64,000 nucleotides of DNA, from NCBI RefSeq assembly GCF_001006305.1, contig NZ_LBHJ01000014.1, positions 62,001 to 126,000 on the forward strand. The letters run 5' to 3'. Position 1 is the first letter of the stretch, and each line of letters opens with the position of its first letter. The translations under genes and the position numbers were made by a program. Origin of the DNA: Silvibacterium bohemicum. Its GTDB lineage: Bacteria; Acidobacteriota; Terriglobia; Terriglobales; Acidobacteriaceae. Below, piece after piece: positions 1 to 7,573 of this stretch. The notes below the pieces were generated by a model. It was not told where the DNA came from and made no database searches. It was given only the letters and a program-made list of their open reading frames with translations.

Positions 1-62
1 CCAAGACCAACACCGGCAGCAAGCAGCAGAATATGCAACGCGCTTCGAAGTATTTTCTTCAT
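1..62 (-). CDS. 5' end of an exported protein (partial)
   Basis: An ATG at 62-60 on the minus strand opens a frame that stays open to the window edge and encodes MKKILRSALHILLLAAGVGL. This is a textbook signal-peptide start: two lysines, an arginine, then a run of hydrophobic residues. It begins 43 bp after the stop of the hydantoinase B gene and in the same direction, so it is probably the next gene of that transcription unit. Nothing of the mature protein is visible, so no function can be given. Confidence 0.6.
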   Translation of the reverse strand, partial: MKKILRSALHILLLAAGVGL

Positions 63-105
63 TGCGTTGAAAGCTTATAGGAAAACTTCGGTTTCAGCTG
101 CGAAC

Positions 106-1689
106 CTAGCCCCATCCGCCGCCGCCTGGCGTTTCGATTCGAATGCGCGCGCCCTTCGCAGCATGAACGCTGCATTTGGAAGGAAGCTCGACCGGATCTT
201 TCCCGCTCTCGATCAACAGCGCTCGACTACCTGCTCCTGGCTGGCCTCCAGCCAGTCCATACGGCGGAAACTTACGGCGGTCGGAGAGCAGCGTGACCTG
301 CGAATCCGTGAGCAGCTCGATCTCCCGCACCAATCCATCGCCGCCGCGGTATTGTCCATCTCCACCGGAACCTTGCCGATAGCCATACGAACGCACTCGA
401 AACGGATAAGCGTATTCGAGAGCCTCGACGGGCGTATTCAGAGAATTCGTCATGTGCGTGTGAATCCCGGAGATGCCATCGAGCCCAAGCCGCGCACCCA
501 TGCCTCCTGCAGTCGTCTCGTAGTAGGTGAAAGTCTGGCCGGTGCGTGGATCGATGCCTCCGATAGTCAGGTTGCTCATCGTCCCTGCGCTGGCAGCAGG
601 GATCCTCTGCGGAGCAGCCTGAGCTAATGCGCGAAGCAGCACATCCACAATGCGCTGCGAGGTCTCGACATTGCCTCCGGCGACAGCGGCGGGTGGCCGC
701 GCATTGACGATGGTTCCTTCAGGCGCGAGAACGGTAATGGAATTCATGAGGCCCGCGGTGGCCGGCGCATCTTCAGCCAACAGGCAGCGGAGTACATAGA
801 AGCAGGCCGACCAGGTGATCGCGTACACCGCGTTGATGCTGCCTGCGGCCTGGGGTGAGCTGCCGCTGAAGTCGATGGTGAGCGAGCCCGCCTCGGGAGC
901 GATGGTGATCGCAACCGCGATGCGCAGCGGCTCGTCGCTCACTCCGTCATCATCCAGGAAGTCTTCGGCGTGGAATGTCCCTGCGGTCAGCTTCTGCAAC
1001 TCCGCTCGCATGAGCCGATCGCTATAGCTCAGCAATGCCTCGGCAAGTGCCGACACATCGTCGAGCCCGTATTTCTCCACGATCTCACGCAGTCGTCGCT
1101 CCCCCAGTCGGCATGCGCCAATCTGTGCCGCGAGGTCGCCTTCTCTTTCTTCAGGCGTTCGTACATTGTGCAAAATCAACGAGAGCATCTCGCGATCGAT
1201 CTCGCCGCCGCGCATGATGCGAACGGGAGGAATGCGAATGCCTTCCTGATAAATTTCACGGGCAGGTCCCATGGATCCGGCGAACATGCCTCCTACATCT
1301 GCGTGGTGCGCTCGCGCGGCAACGTAGAAGAAAGGACTGCTGTGTTTTTCGATGAAGACCGGCAGCACCAGCGTAATGTCGGGAAGATGGGTGCCGCCTG
1401 CGTAAGGATCATTCAGCATGGCCATGTCACCGGGCTGCAGCGGCAGCGACTCGGCGGCGATCTTTACCGACATCGGCATGGAGCCGAGATGCACGGGCAT
1501 GTGATCGCCCATAGCGATGACGCGGCGTTGTGCGTCGAAGATGGCGCAGGAGTAATCGCGGCGCTCTTTGATGTTGGGCGAGATGGCAGTGCGCCGCAGA
1601 GCTGCGCCCATCTCTTCGGCGATGGAATGGATGCCGCTTTGAAAGATGGCGAGAGCGATGGGATCGGAAATGGAAAGGGATTTCTTCAT
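106..1689 (-). CDS. Hydantoinase/oxoprolinase subunit B (HyuB family)
   Basis: The 527-residue product is a full-length member of the HyuB family, the partner of HyuA in ATP-dependent hydrolysis of hydantoins or 5-oxoproline. Family-typical stretches include the N-terminal DPIALAIFQSGIHSIAEEMG, the NDPYAGGTHLPD motif near residues 92-103, and the glycine-rich C-terminus ending in TPGGGGWG. Its ATG overlaps the stop of hyuA by 4 bp (ATGA), so the two subunits are translationally coupled. Whether the substrate is a hydantoin, 5-oxoproline or a related cyclic amide cannot be told from sequence. A cytoplasmic enzyme is expected, as there is no signal peptide. Confidence 0.9.
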   Translation of the reverse strand: MKKSLSISDPIALAIFQSGIHSIAEEMGAALRRTAISPNIKERRDYSCAIFDAQRRVIAMGDHMPVHLGSMPMSVKIAAESLPLQPGDMAMLNDPYAGGTHLPDITLVLPVFIEKHSSPFFYVAARAHHADVGGMFAGSMGPAREIYQEGIRIPPVRIMRGGEIDREMLSLILHNVRTPEEREGDLAAQIGACRLGERRLREIVEKYGLDDVSALAEALLSYSDRLMRAELQKLTAGTFHAEDFLDDDGVSDEPLRIAVAITIAPEAGSLTIDFSGSSPQAAGSINAVYAITWSACFYVLRCLLAEDAPATAGLMNSITVLAPEGTIVNARPPAAVAGGNVETSQRIVDVLLRALAQAAPQRIPAASAGTMSNLTIGGIDPRTGQTFTYYETTAGGMGARLGLDGISGIHTHMTNSLNTPVEALEYAYPFRVRSYGYRQGSGGDGQYRGGDGLVREIELLTDSQVTLLSDRRKFPPYGLAGGQPGAGSRALLIESGKDPVELPSKCSVHAAKGARIRIETPGGGGWG

Positions 1690-3632
1690 CCTCGCACCTC
1701 GATCACCAGGTTTTCGAGAGCGTCGACCTGCAGGCGATCTCCTGGAGGAACTACGGTTGCGGAGCTGTATTCGGTGACGATAGCGGGACCGCTAAACGCA
1801 TCTCCAGGACGCAAAGCCTGCCGGTTATAGATGCGAGTGGAGAGTAATTCTCCGTCAAAAAATACGTCGCGTGCCGAGCTGATCGCCTGATTTCCATCTC
1901 CTTCTTTCAACTCATGCCGAGGCGGATGGAGCGGCTCCGATGCTGCGACGACGCGCACGCGTATGTTGACGATCTCCACCGGCCGCTGCTCGCTGGCGAA
2001 GCCATAGCGCTGCTGATGCAGGAGATGAAACGCGGAAAGCATGTCTTCGCCGAAAGGAATGTTGAGTTCATAACCCTGGCCGCGATAACGCAGATCGACG
2101 GTGCGCATGAAGACGCCTTCCAGCTCTCCACGGCTGCGGTCTTCAAGCTCGACGAACAGATCTTCCAATTCAGCATCGGCCGGCAGCATGACGGTCCGTG
2201 AGAAATCGCGAACCGCGTCGGCAAGCAAAATGCCGACTGCGGAGAGAGCTCCGGGCATCGTGGGAACCACTACGCGAGGAATGCTGAGTGCGCGCGCCAA
2301 GGAGCAGGCATGCAATGGTCCGCCACCACCGAAAGCGACGAGGGTGAAATCGCGCGGATCATAGCCGCGCTCGACGGATATCACGCGGATCGCCTTCTCC
2401 ATCGATGTTTCGACAAGACGCAGAATTCCGGCGGCAAAAGCTTCAACAGTTTCGATTGATCCTTTGCCCTTCTCCATGAACAGGCGTGTTCGCTCGCGAT
2501 CGAGCTTCACAGCGCCGCCGAGAAAGCTCTCAGAATCGAGACGGCCGAGAATCAAGTTGGCATCGGTCACTGTCGCTCGCTCTCCGCGCCCGAAGCATAT
2601 CGGTCCTGGCGACGCACCTGCCGACTCCGGTCCGACGCGCAGCAGTCCGCCAGCATCGAAGCGCGCCAGCGAGCCTCCACCCGCTCCCGCGGTATGGATA
2701 TCGAGCATGGGAACGCCAATGGGAATGCCTGCGATCCTCGACTCGTTGCTGAGTTGAGGGCCGCCGCGATGTGCGTCGACGAGGCAGACATCGGTCGAGG
2801 TGCCGCCCATATCGAATCCGATGATGCGGTCGAAGCCCCCCAGCGTGGCCAGCCGATACGCTCCCATCACTCCACCGGCAGGGCCGGAGAGCACAGTCCG
2901 CACCGGCTCCTGCGCGGCAAGCGCGGCAGGAATGATGCCGCCGGAGGACTGCATGACGTCGACGGTGCTCAGAAATTCTTGATCCACGCTTGCCGACAGC
3001 TGCTGCATGTAGTCGCCTACTACGCGCGCGAGGAAAGCATTGGCGACGACCGTCGAGGCGCGTTCATACTCTCGAAATTCAGGCAGGATGCGATGAGAGA
3101 TAGAGAGCGGCAGGCCGAGGCTTTCGAGCGTGGCAGCTACTTCGCACTCGTTATCAGGATTCGCGAAGGAGAAGAGCAGGGACAGTGCAATCGATTCGGC
3201 TCCGGAGCTCGCAATCTTCTCCGCTAATCGTGCGAGCGAAACTGCATCGGGCCGCTTCAGGATTTCTCCCTCCGCCGTCGTACGTTCTTCGATGCCGAAG
3301 CGAAGCTCGCCAGGCGCAAGACAATCGGGCGCCGGCTGGAACCAGTCGTAGAGTTTCGGGCGAGCCTGTCGTCCGATGGCGATGGTGTCTTCAAAGCCTG
3401 CTGTGGTGACGAAGGCAACGCGCGCGCCCTTGCGCTCGATCATTGCATTGGTGCCGACCGTCGTTCCATGCCGCACGGCTGAATGCCGCTGTGCTCCGAC
3501 CTGGCGCAGAGCTTCGAGAACAGCCCGGCCTGGATCGCCGGGTGTAGAGAATATTTTCAGGACCTGAAGCTTGCCTTCTACGAGGAAAACGCAGTCCGTG
3601 AAGGTTCCACCTGTATCGATCGCTATGCGCAT
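1686..3632 (-). CDS. Hydantoinase/oxoprolinase subunit A (HyuA family)
   Basis: The family ATP-binding signature DTGGTFTDC lies right at the N-terminus, and a second phosphate-binding stretch, GFDMGGTSTDVCLV, lies in the middle. I place the start at the ATG at 3632 (648 residues, MRIAIDTGGT), because the upstream in-frame 33 codons have no family resemblance and would put the nucleotide-binding motif too far in. HyuA supplies the ATPase half of hydantoinase/5-oxoprolinase and works with HyuB, encoded immediately downstream with a 4-bp overlap. The neighbouring exported peptidase-like hydrolase upstream suggests a role in recycling cyclised amino acids or peptides, which is inference from context. 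Confidence 0.9.
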   Translation of the reverse strand: MRIAIDTGGTFTDCVFLVEGKLQVLKIFSTPGDPGRAVLEALRQVGAQRHSAVRHGTTVGTNAMIERKGARVAFVTTAGFEDTIAIGRQARPKLYDWFQPAPDCLAPGELRFGIEERTTAEGEILKRPDAVSLARLAEKIASSGAESIALSLLFSFANPDNECEVAATLESLGLPLSISHRILPEFREYERASTVVANAFLARVVGDYMQQLSASVDQEFLSTVDVMQSSGGIIPAALAAQEPVRTVLSGPAGGVMGAYRLATLGGFDRIIGFDMGGTSTDVCLVDAHRGGPQLSNESRIAGIPIGVPMLDIHTAGAGGGSLARFDAGGLLRVGPESAGASPGPICFGRGERATVTDANLILGRLDSESFLGGAVKLDRERTRLFMEKGKGSIETVEAFAAGILRLVETSMEKAIRVISVERGYDPRDFTLVAFGGGGPLHACSLARALSIPRVVVPTMPGALSAVGILLADAVRDFSRTVMLPADAELEDLFVELEDRSRGELEGVFMRTVDLRYRGQGYELNIPFGEDMLSAFHLLHQQRYGFASEQRPVEIVNIRVRVVAASEPLHPPRHELKEGDGNQAISSARDVFFDGELLSTRIYNRQALRPGDAFSGPAIVTEYSSATVVPPGDRLQVDALENLVIEVRG

Positions 3633-3734
3633 GGGCAACTGGGCTGTTCGATTGCCAGTGTAGCGCAACGGACACGCCCGAAATTCGCCCTCCGGCGAGT
3701 CAAAGCGATGGCATCGCAGGCCGGCTGGCAACGG

Positions 3735-4661
3735 TCATTCATGCGACCGGAGAAATGTATCCACGACCTGCACATATTTATCTGGCTCTTCGTACGACGG
3801 AAGATGTCCGCTCTTCGCAAAGATGACCAGCTTGGCATTGGGAATGGCTTTGTACATTCTCCACGCTGTGAGCGGCGCGACATTCATGTCATAGCGCCCG
3901 GTAATGACCAGAGTCGGAAACTTGAATTTCGGCAGTTCGGCGGTGAAATCCGCCGTGGATGCGGCTTCTCCCACGGCGGCTCCGACAGCCGGGGTGTAGC
4001 CAAGGTCTTTGATGTTCGCCAGATAAGTATGCAGCAGGTCTTCACTGTAGAAGATCATGCGGAAGTGATTGCGCAGCATCTCTTGCGCCGCCTCGTCCGT
4101 ATTGCCGAGCTTCTTCGCGAGTTCCGCGTCCTGTTCTTCGATATCCGGAAAGACCTGGGGCAGCAGATGCACGATGTCCTTGAGCGCGGGCGGAGCGGAA
4201 TCGCTGAGGATGAGTTTATGAACGTGCTCAGGATGGGCCGCGGCATAGGCCATCGACAGAAATCCGCCGAAGGAATCGCCGACGAGGTCGACTTTCTCAA
4301 AGCCGAAATGTGCGCGGACAGCTTCAAGGTCGGCAACCTGCGCGTCTACCGACTGCGGAGCGCCGGAGCGGACAGCTTTGGACTTGCCGGTTCCGCGCTG
4401 ATCGTAGAAGACGACCTGCCGTCCCTTCGCAAGGCGAGTCCAAACGTCGTTCTGAATCATGTAAACATGCGAAAGCCCGGGCCCACCGTTGATCGCCATC
4501 ACCGGCGTCTCGGCTGTGGGAGAGCCATAGACTTCATACGCGAGATCGACATCCCGCGTATGGATCGTTCCCGTCTGCGGAACGATTGGCTGGGCGATTG
4601 CCGGTATGGCAAACATGCAAAGAAGGGCAAGCCGCACTGGCGCAAAAAAAATTTTCGACAT
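3735..4661 (-). CDS. Exported alpha/beta hydrolase, proline-iminopeptidase-like
   Basis: The protein has an N-terminal signal sequence (LALLCMFAIPAIAQ) and an alpha/beta-hydrolase fold with HGG-type oxyanion motif NGGPG, the DQRGTGKS block seen in proline iminopeptidases, and nucleophile elbow GDSFGG. A plausible acid is the Asp of GRYDMN and the base is the His of KSGHLPSYE. I choose the ATG at 4661 (308 residues), which gives a clean signal peptide; ATG 4673 is an alternative. Proline iminopeptidases release N-terminal proline from peptides, but the fold is shared with epoxide hydrolases and lipases, so substrate is unproven. It is about 100 bp upstream of hyuA on the same strand. Confidence 0.8.
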   Translation of the reverse strand: MSKIFFAPVRLALLCMFAIPAIAQPIVPQTGTIHTRDVDLAYEVYGSPTAETPVMAINGGPGLSHVYMIQNDVWTRLAKGRQVVFYDQRGTGKSKAVRSGAPQSVDAQVADLEAVRAHFGFEKVDLVGDSFGGFLSMAYAAAHPEHVHKLILSDSAPPALKDIVHLLPQVFPDIEEQDAELAKKLGNTDEAAQEMLRNHFRMIFYSEDLLHTYLANIKDLGYTPAVGAAVGEAASTADFTAELPKFKFPTLVITGRYDMNVAPLTAWRMYKAIPNAKLVIFAKSGHLPSYEEPDKYVQVVDTFLRSHE

Positions 4662-4788
4662 CTGTAATTCCATTTCCGGTCGAGGAAGTCTGTTCGACCT
4701 TGATCTTAACGCGTCGCCAATTTTGATCATCGAAGTACATACTAGCTTGGGGAAGAAGTTGAGGTCCCCTCAACTTTGGAGTTCCGCA

Positions 4789-6222
4789 TTGCCCACCGAT
4801 ACCTCTGCGCCTGTCCATGCCAATCTAGTTCTAGCCATTTGCTGCATGAGCCTGCTGCTGGTGGGAATGGACGTCACCATCGTCAATGTCGCGCTGCCTG
4901 CCATTCAGCAGGATCTCCACGCGAACCTCTCCGGGCTTCAGTGGGTTCTCGACGCTTACACGCTGGTTGTCGCCAGTCTTCTCATGTTCTCCGGCTCCAT
5001 GTCGGATCGTTACGGACGCAGAACGGTCTTTCAGATCGGCCTGACCCTCTTTTGCGCGGGGTCGCTGGCGTGCAGCCTCGCGCACAGCATCGGCCAACTC
5101 ATTCTCTTTCGAGCGATGCAGGGCCTGGGCGCCTCGATGCTCAACCCGGTAGCGCTCTCCATCATTGCCAATGTATTCCCGCAGCCAAAAGATCGAACCC
5201 GCGCGATCGGCATCTGGGGAGCGGTCGCAGGCCTCTCTCTGGCGCTGGGTCCCATCATTGGCGGCGCATTGACGCAGGCCGTCGGCTGGCGCGCCATCTT
5301 CTGGATCAACCTGCCCATCGGTGTTGCTGCGTTGCTTCTCGCCGCGAGATTCGTGCCTGAGTCGAAGGCGCCGCGGGCTCGTGCGTTCGATCCTGTCGGC
5401 CAAGCCCTGGTGTTCGTCGGCCTCACTTCGCTTACCTATGCCGTAATCGAAGGCCCGCGCTCCGGTTGGGCCTCCGCTTCAATTCTCGGCCTTTTCGTCA
5501 TTGCCGCGATTTCACTCGGAGCGTTTCTCCTTTATGAGCCGCGCCGGAATGATCCGCTGATCGACCTGCGGTTCTTCCGCAGCGTGCCGTTCAGCAGCGC
5601 AGCACTTCTCGGCCTATTCGCCTTCGCATCCTTCGCCGGCTTCCTCTTTCTCAATGCTCTCTATCTCCAACAGGCGCGTGGATTCTCGGCTTTTCACTCG
5701 GGTCTCTATACGCTTCCCCTGGCGGTGATGATGACCATCTGTTCGCCGCTCTCCGGCCGAATGGTCGGCAGTTACGGCCCTCGCTTCTCCGTCATGATTG
5801 CAGGGCTCGGCTTCATACTGAGTACGCTAATACTTACTGGCCTTAGCACGGCTACTCCGAAGCCTCTCCTGCTGCTGGCCTATGCGCTCTTCGGCATTGG
5901 ACTTGGCATGGTCAATCCCGCGATCAGCAACAACGCCGTTGCGGGAATGCCGCTGTCGCAGGCGGGCGTAGCTGCTGCTATCGCCTCCACAAGCCGTCAG
6001 GTCGGCGCTGCCCTGGGTGTCGCCGTCGCCGGTACAGTGGTCAGCGCGAGTCGAACGCACAATACGGATTTCACGCAGGCCACGCATCCCATCTGGTGGC
6101 TGATGACCGCAAGCGGCGTCGTCATACTCCTCGCGGGTTGGATCTCCACCACGCCCTGGGCTCTCGCCACCACAAACAAGGTGGTCTCCTCGTTGGGCGG
6201 CGTGGCGCCAGGGACAAAGTAG
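4789..6222 (+). CDS. MFS drug-type exporter, DHA2 (14-TM) family
   Basis: A hydrophobic 477-residue transporter with features of the DHA2/EmrB-QacA group: first helix followed by LPAIQQDL and LQWVLDAYTL, loop 2-3 motif GSMSDRYGRR, and motif C-like GLSLALGPIIGGAL in helix 5. About 14 membrane spans can be counted. Such proteins expel drugs or metabolites with proton motive force. I place the start at TTG 4789, which follows a GGAG at 4778-4781. The upstream ATG 4606 would overlap the divergent hydrolase gene and prepend residues unlike the family. The 128 bp between the two starts must hold both promoters. No regulator gene is adjacent. Confidence 0.85.
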   Translation: MPTDTSAPVHANLVLAICCMSLLLVGMDVTIVNVALPAIQQDLHANLSGLQWVLDAYTLVVASLLMFSGSMSDRYGRRTVFQIGLTLFCAGSLACSLAHSIGQLILFRAMQGLGASMLNPVALSIIANVFPQPKDRTRAIGIWGAVAGLSLALGPIIGGALTQAVGWRAIFWINLPIGVAALLLAARFVPESKAPRARAFDPVGQALVFVGLTSLTYAVIEGPRSGWASASILGLFVIAAISLGAFLLYEPRRNDPLIDLRFFRSVPFSSAALLGLFAFASFAGFLFLNALYLQQARGFSAFHSGLYTLPLAVMMTICSPLSGRMVGSYGPRFSVMIAGLGFILSTLILTGLSTATPKPLLLLAYALFGIGLGMVNPAISNNAVAGMPLSQAGVAAAIASTSRQVGAALGVAVAGTVVSASRTHNTDFTQATHPIWWLMTASGVVILLAGWISTTPWALATTNKVVSSLGGVAPGTK

Positions 6223-6258
6223 GCAGTGGAGCGTGTTTCGCTCGCGGTTATATCTACC

Positions 6259-6285
6259 GGACCGCGCGGCTTGTTTGCGCGGTCC
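6259..6285 (+). terminator. Possible hairpin terminator after the MFS gene
   Basis: A perfect 9-bp inverted repeat (GGACCGCGC / GCGCGGTCC) with a 9-nt loop lies 37 bp after the MFS stop codon. It is followed by an AT-rich stretch but not by a clean run of T, so it may be a weak terminator. Confidence 0.4.
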
Positions 6286-6317
6286 ACAGACTATTATTTC
6301 TGCGAGGCTCGAATTTG

Positions 6318-7502
6318 ATGGTTGTTACACGCAGAAATTTTTGTATTGCGGCCGGCGGAGCAGTCATTGCGACATCGAGTCGGCATCTATGGGCAGCACC
6401 GGCTTCGGCGGCTTACCGGATGGTTGCCCGCACAGATCGCGGCCGGATCTTGCAGGCCACGAAAGAATACCTCCCGATGGAACCGGTCACGATCACGGCC
6501 TTCCGCTCGCCGAAGAGCCCCGGAGGACCACACGACTTCTTTTCCCAGGCGGATTATTTCTGGCCAGACCCTAAGAACCCAGATGGCCCATACGTGAACC
6601 GCGATGGACAGAGCAATCCCGACAACTTCAACGAGCATCGCAAAGTCATGGTCGATCTGTCGATCAGAATGCCCGCACTCACAGCGGCGTGGCTTCTGGC
6701 TAAAGACCGTCGCTACGCCAAACGTGCCGGCGACTATCTCCGCGCCTGGTTCGTAACGCCGGCCACACGGATGAATCCGAACCTCGAATATGCGCAAGGC
6801 GTGCATGGCGTTTCAACGGGCCGCAGCTATGGCATCATCGACACGCTTCACCTGGTGGATGTCGCACGCGCCGCGAGTTTCCTGGGACCGGAGGCGCTCT
6901 CTGCCGAGGAAGCGCAAGCGGTGAACGAGTGGTTTCGCGAGTATCTCGATTGGTTGAAGACCAGCCCCAATGGGCAGAAGGAACGCGCGGCCCTAAACAA
7001 CCACGCGACCTGCTGGGCGCTGCAGGCTTCAGAGTTCGCCCGTCTGATTGGAGATGAGGGCACCCGCAACGATATCCGAAAGTGGTTTGAAGATGCGCTG
7101 CTGCCCAATCAACTCGGCATCGACGGATCATTTCCGCAGGAACTGGTCCGCACCAAGCCATATAGTTATTCGATCTTCAACTTCGATGTGATGGCAGGAC
7201 TCGCGCAGTCACTGAAAGGCGCTGGCACAGATCTCACCACGTTCGCGCTGGCCGATGGTCGAGGTCTCTGCAAGGCGGCCGCGTTTCTCTATCCCTACCT
7301 CAGGGACAAAGCAGCGTGGCCCTACAAGAAAGATGTAGAGCACTTCGACTCTCTGCCGGTGAGGTCGCCGGGGCTGCTCTTCGCTGGAATTGCCTGCCAT
7401 CGCGAGGAGTACGTCGCTCTTTGGAAGACGCTGAATCCCGATCCAACCGACAGAGAGATCATTCGCAACTATCCGATTCGCCAGCCGCTGTTGTGGGTGT
7501 GA
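6318..7502 (+). CDS. Tat-exported alginate-lyase-family protein
   Basis: The start at ATG 6318 (394 residues) gives an N-terminus MVVTRRNFCIAAGGAVIA, a twin-arginine-like signal with cleavage near AAPASA. The mature part is a helical-toroid polysaccharide lyase of the alginate_lyase domain type: NRDGQSNPDNF, the LNNHATCWALQ stretch with a conserved Asn-His pair, and DGSFPQELVRTKPYSYSIFNFD. Members cleave alginate or related uronates by beta-elimination, but in acidobacteria the substrate is rarely known. A Tat-exported GH2 glycosidase starts 71 bp downstream on the same strand, suggesting the two act on the same extracellular or periplasmic glycan. Confidence 0.82.
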   Translation: MVVTRRNFCIAAGGAVIATSSRHLWAAPASAAYRMVARTDRGRILQATKEYLPMEPVTITAFRSPKSPGGPHDFFSQADYFWPDPKNPDGPYVNRDGQSNPDNFNEHRKVMVDLSIRMPALTAAWLLAKDRRYAKRAGDYLRAWFVTPATRMNPNLEYAQGVHGVSTGRSYGIIDTLHLVDVARAASFLGPEALSAEEAQAVNEWFREYLDWLKTSPNGQKERAALNNHATCWALQASEFARLIGDEGTRNDIRKWFEDALLPNQLGIDGSFPQELVRTKPYSYSIFNFDVMAGLAQSLKGAGTDLTTFALADGRGLCKAAAFLYPYLRDKAAWPYKKDVEHFDSLPVRSPGLLFAGIACHREEYVALWKTLNPDPTDREIIRNYPIRQPLLWV

Positions 7503-7573
7503 GGCGAGGCGCGAGGATCTCTCACGGAAAATCCATACCGTATCGTGTAGCGAAATATTGTTTAAGGAGCTGA

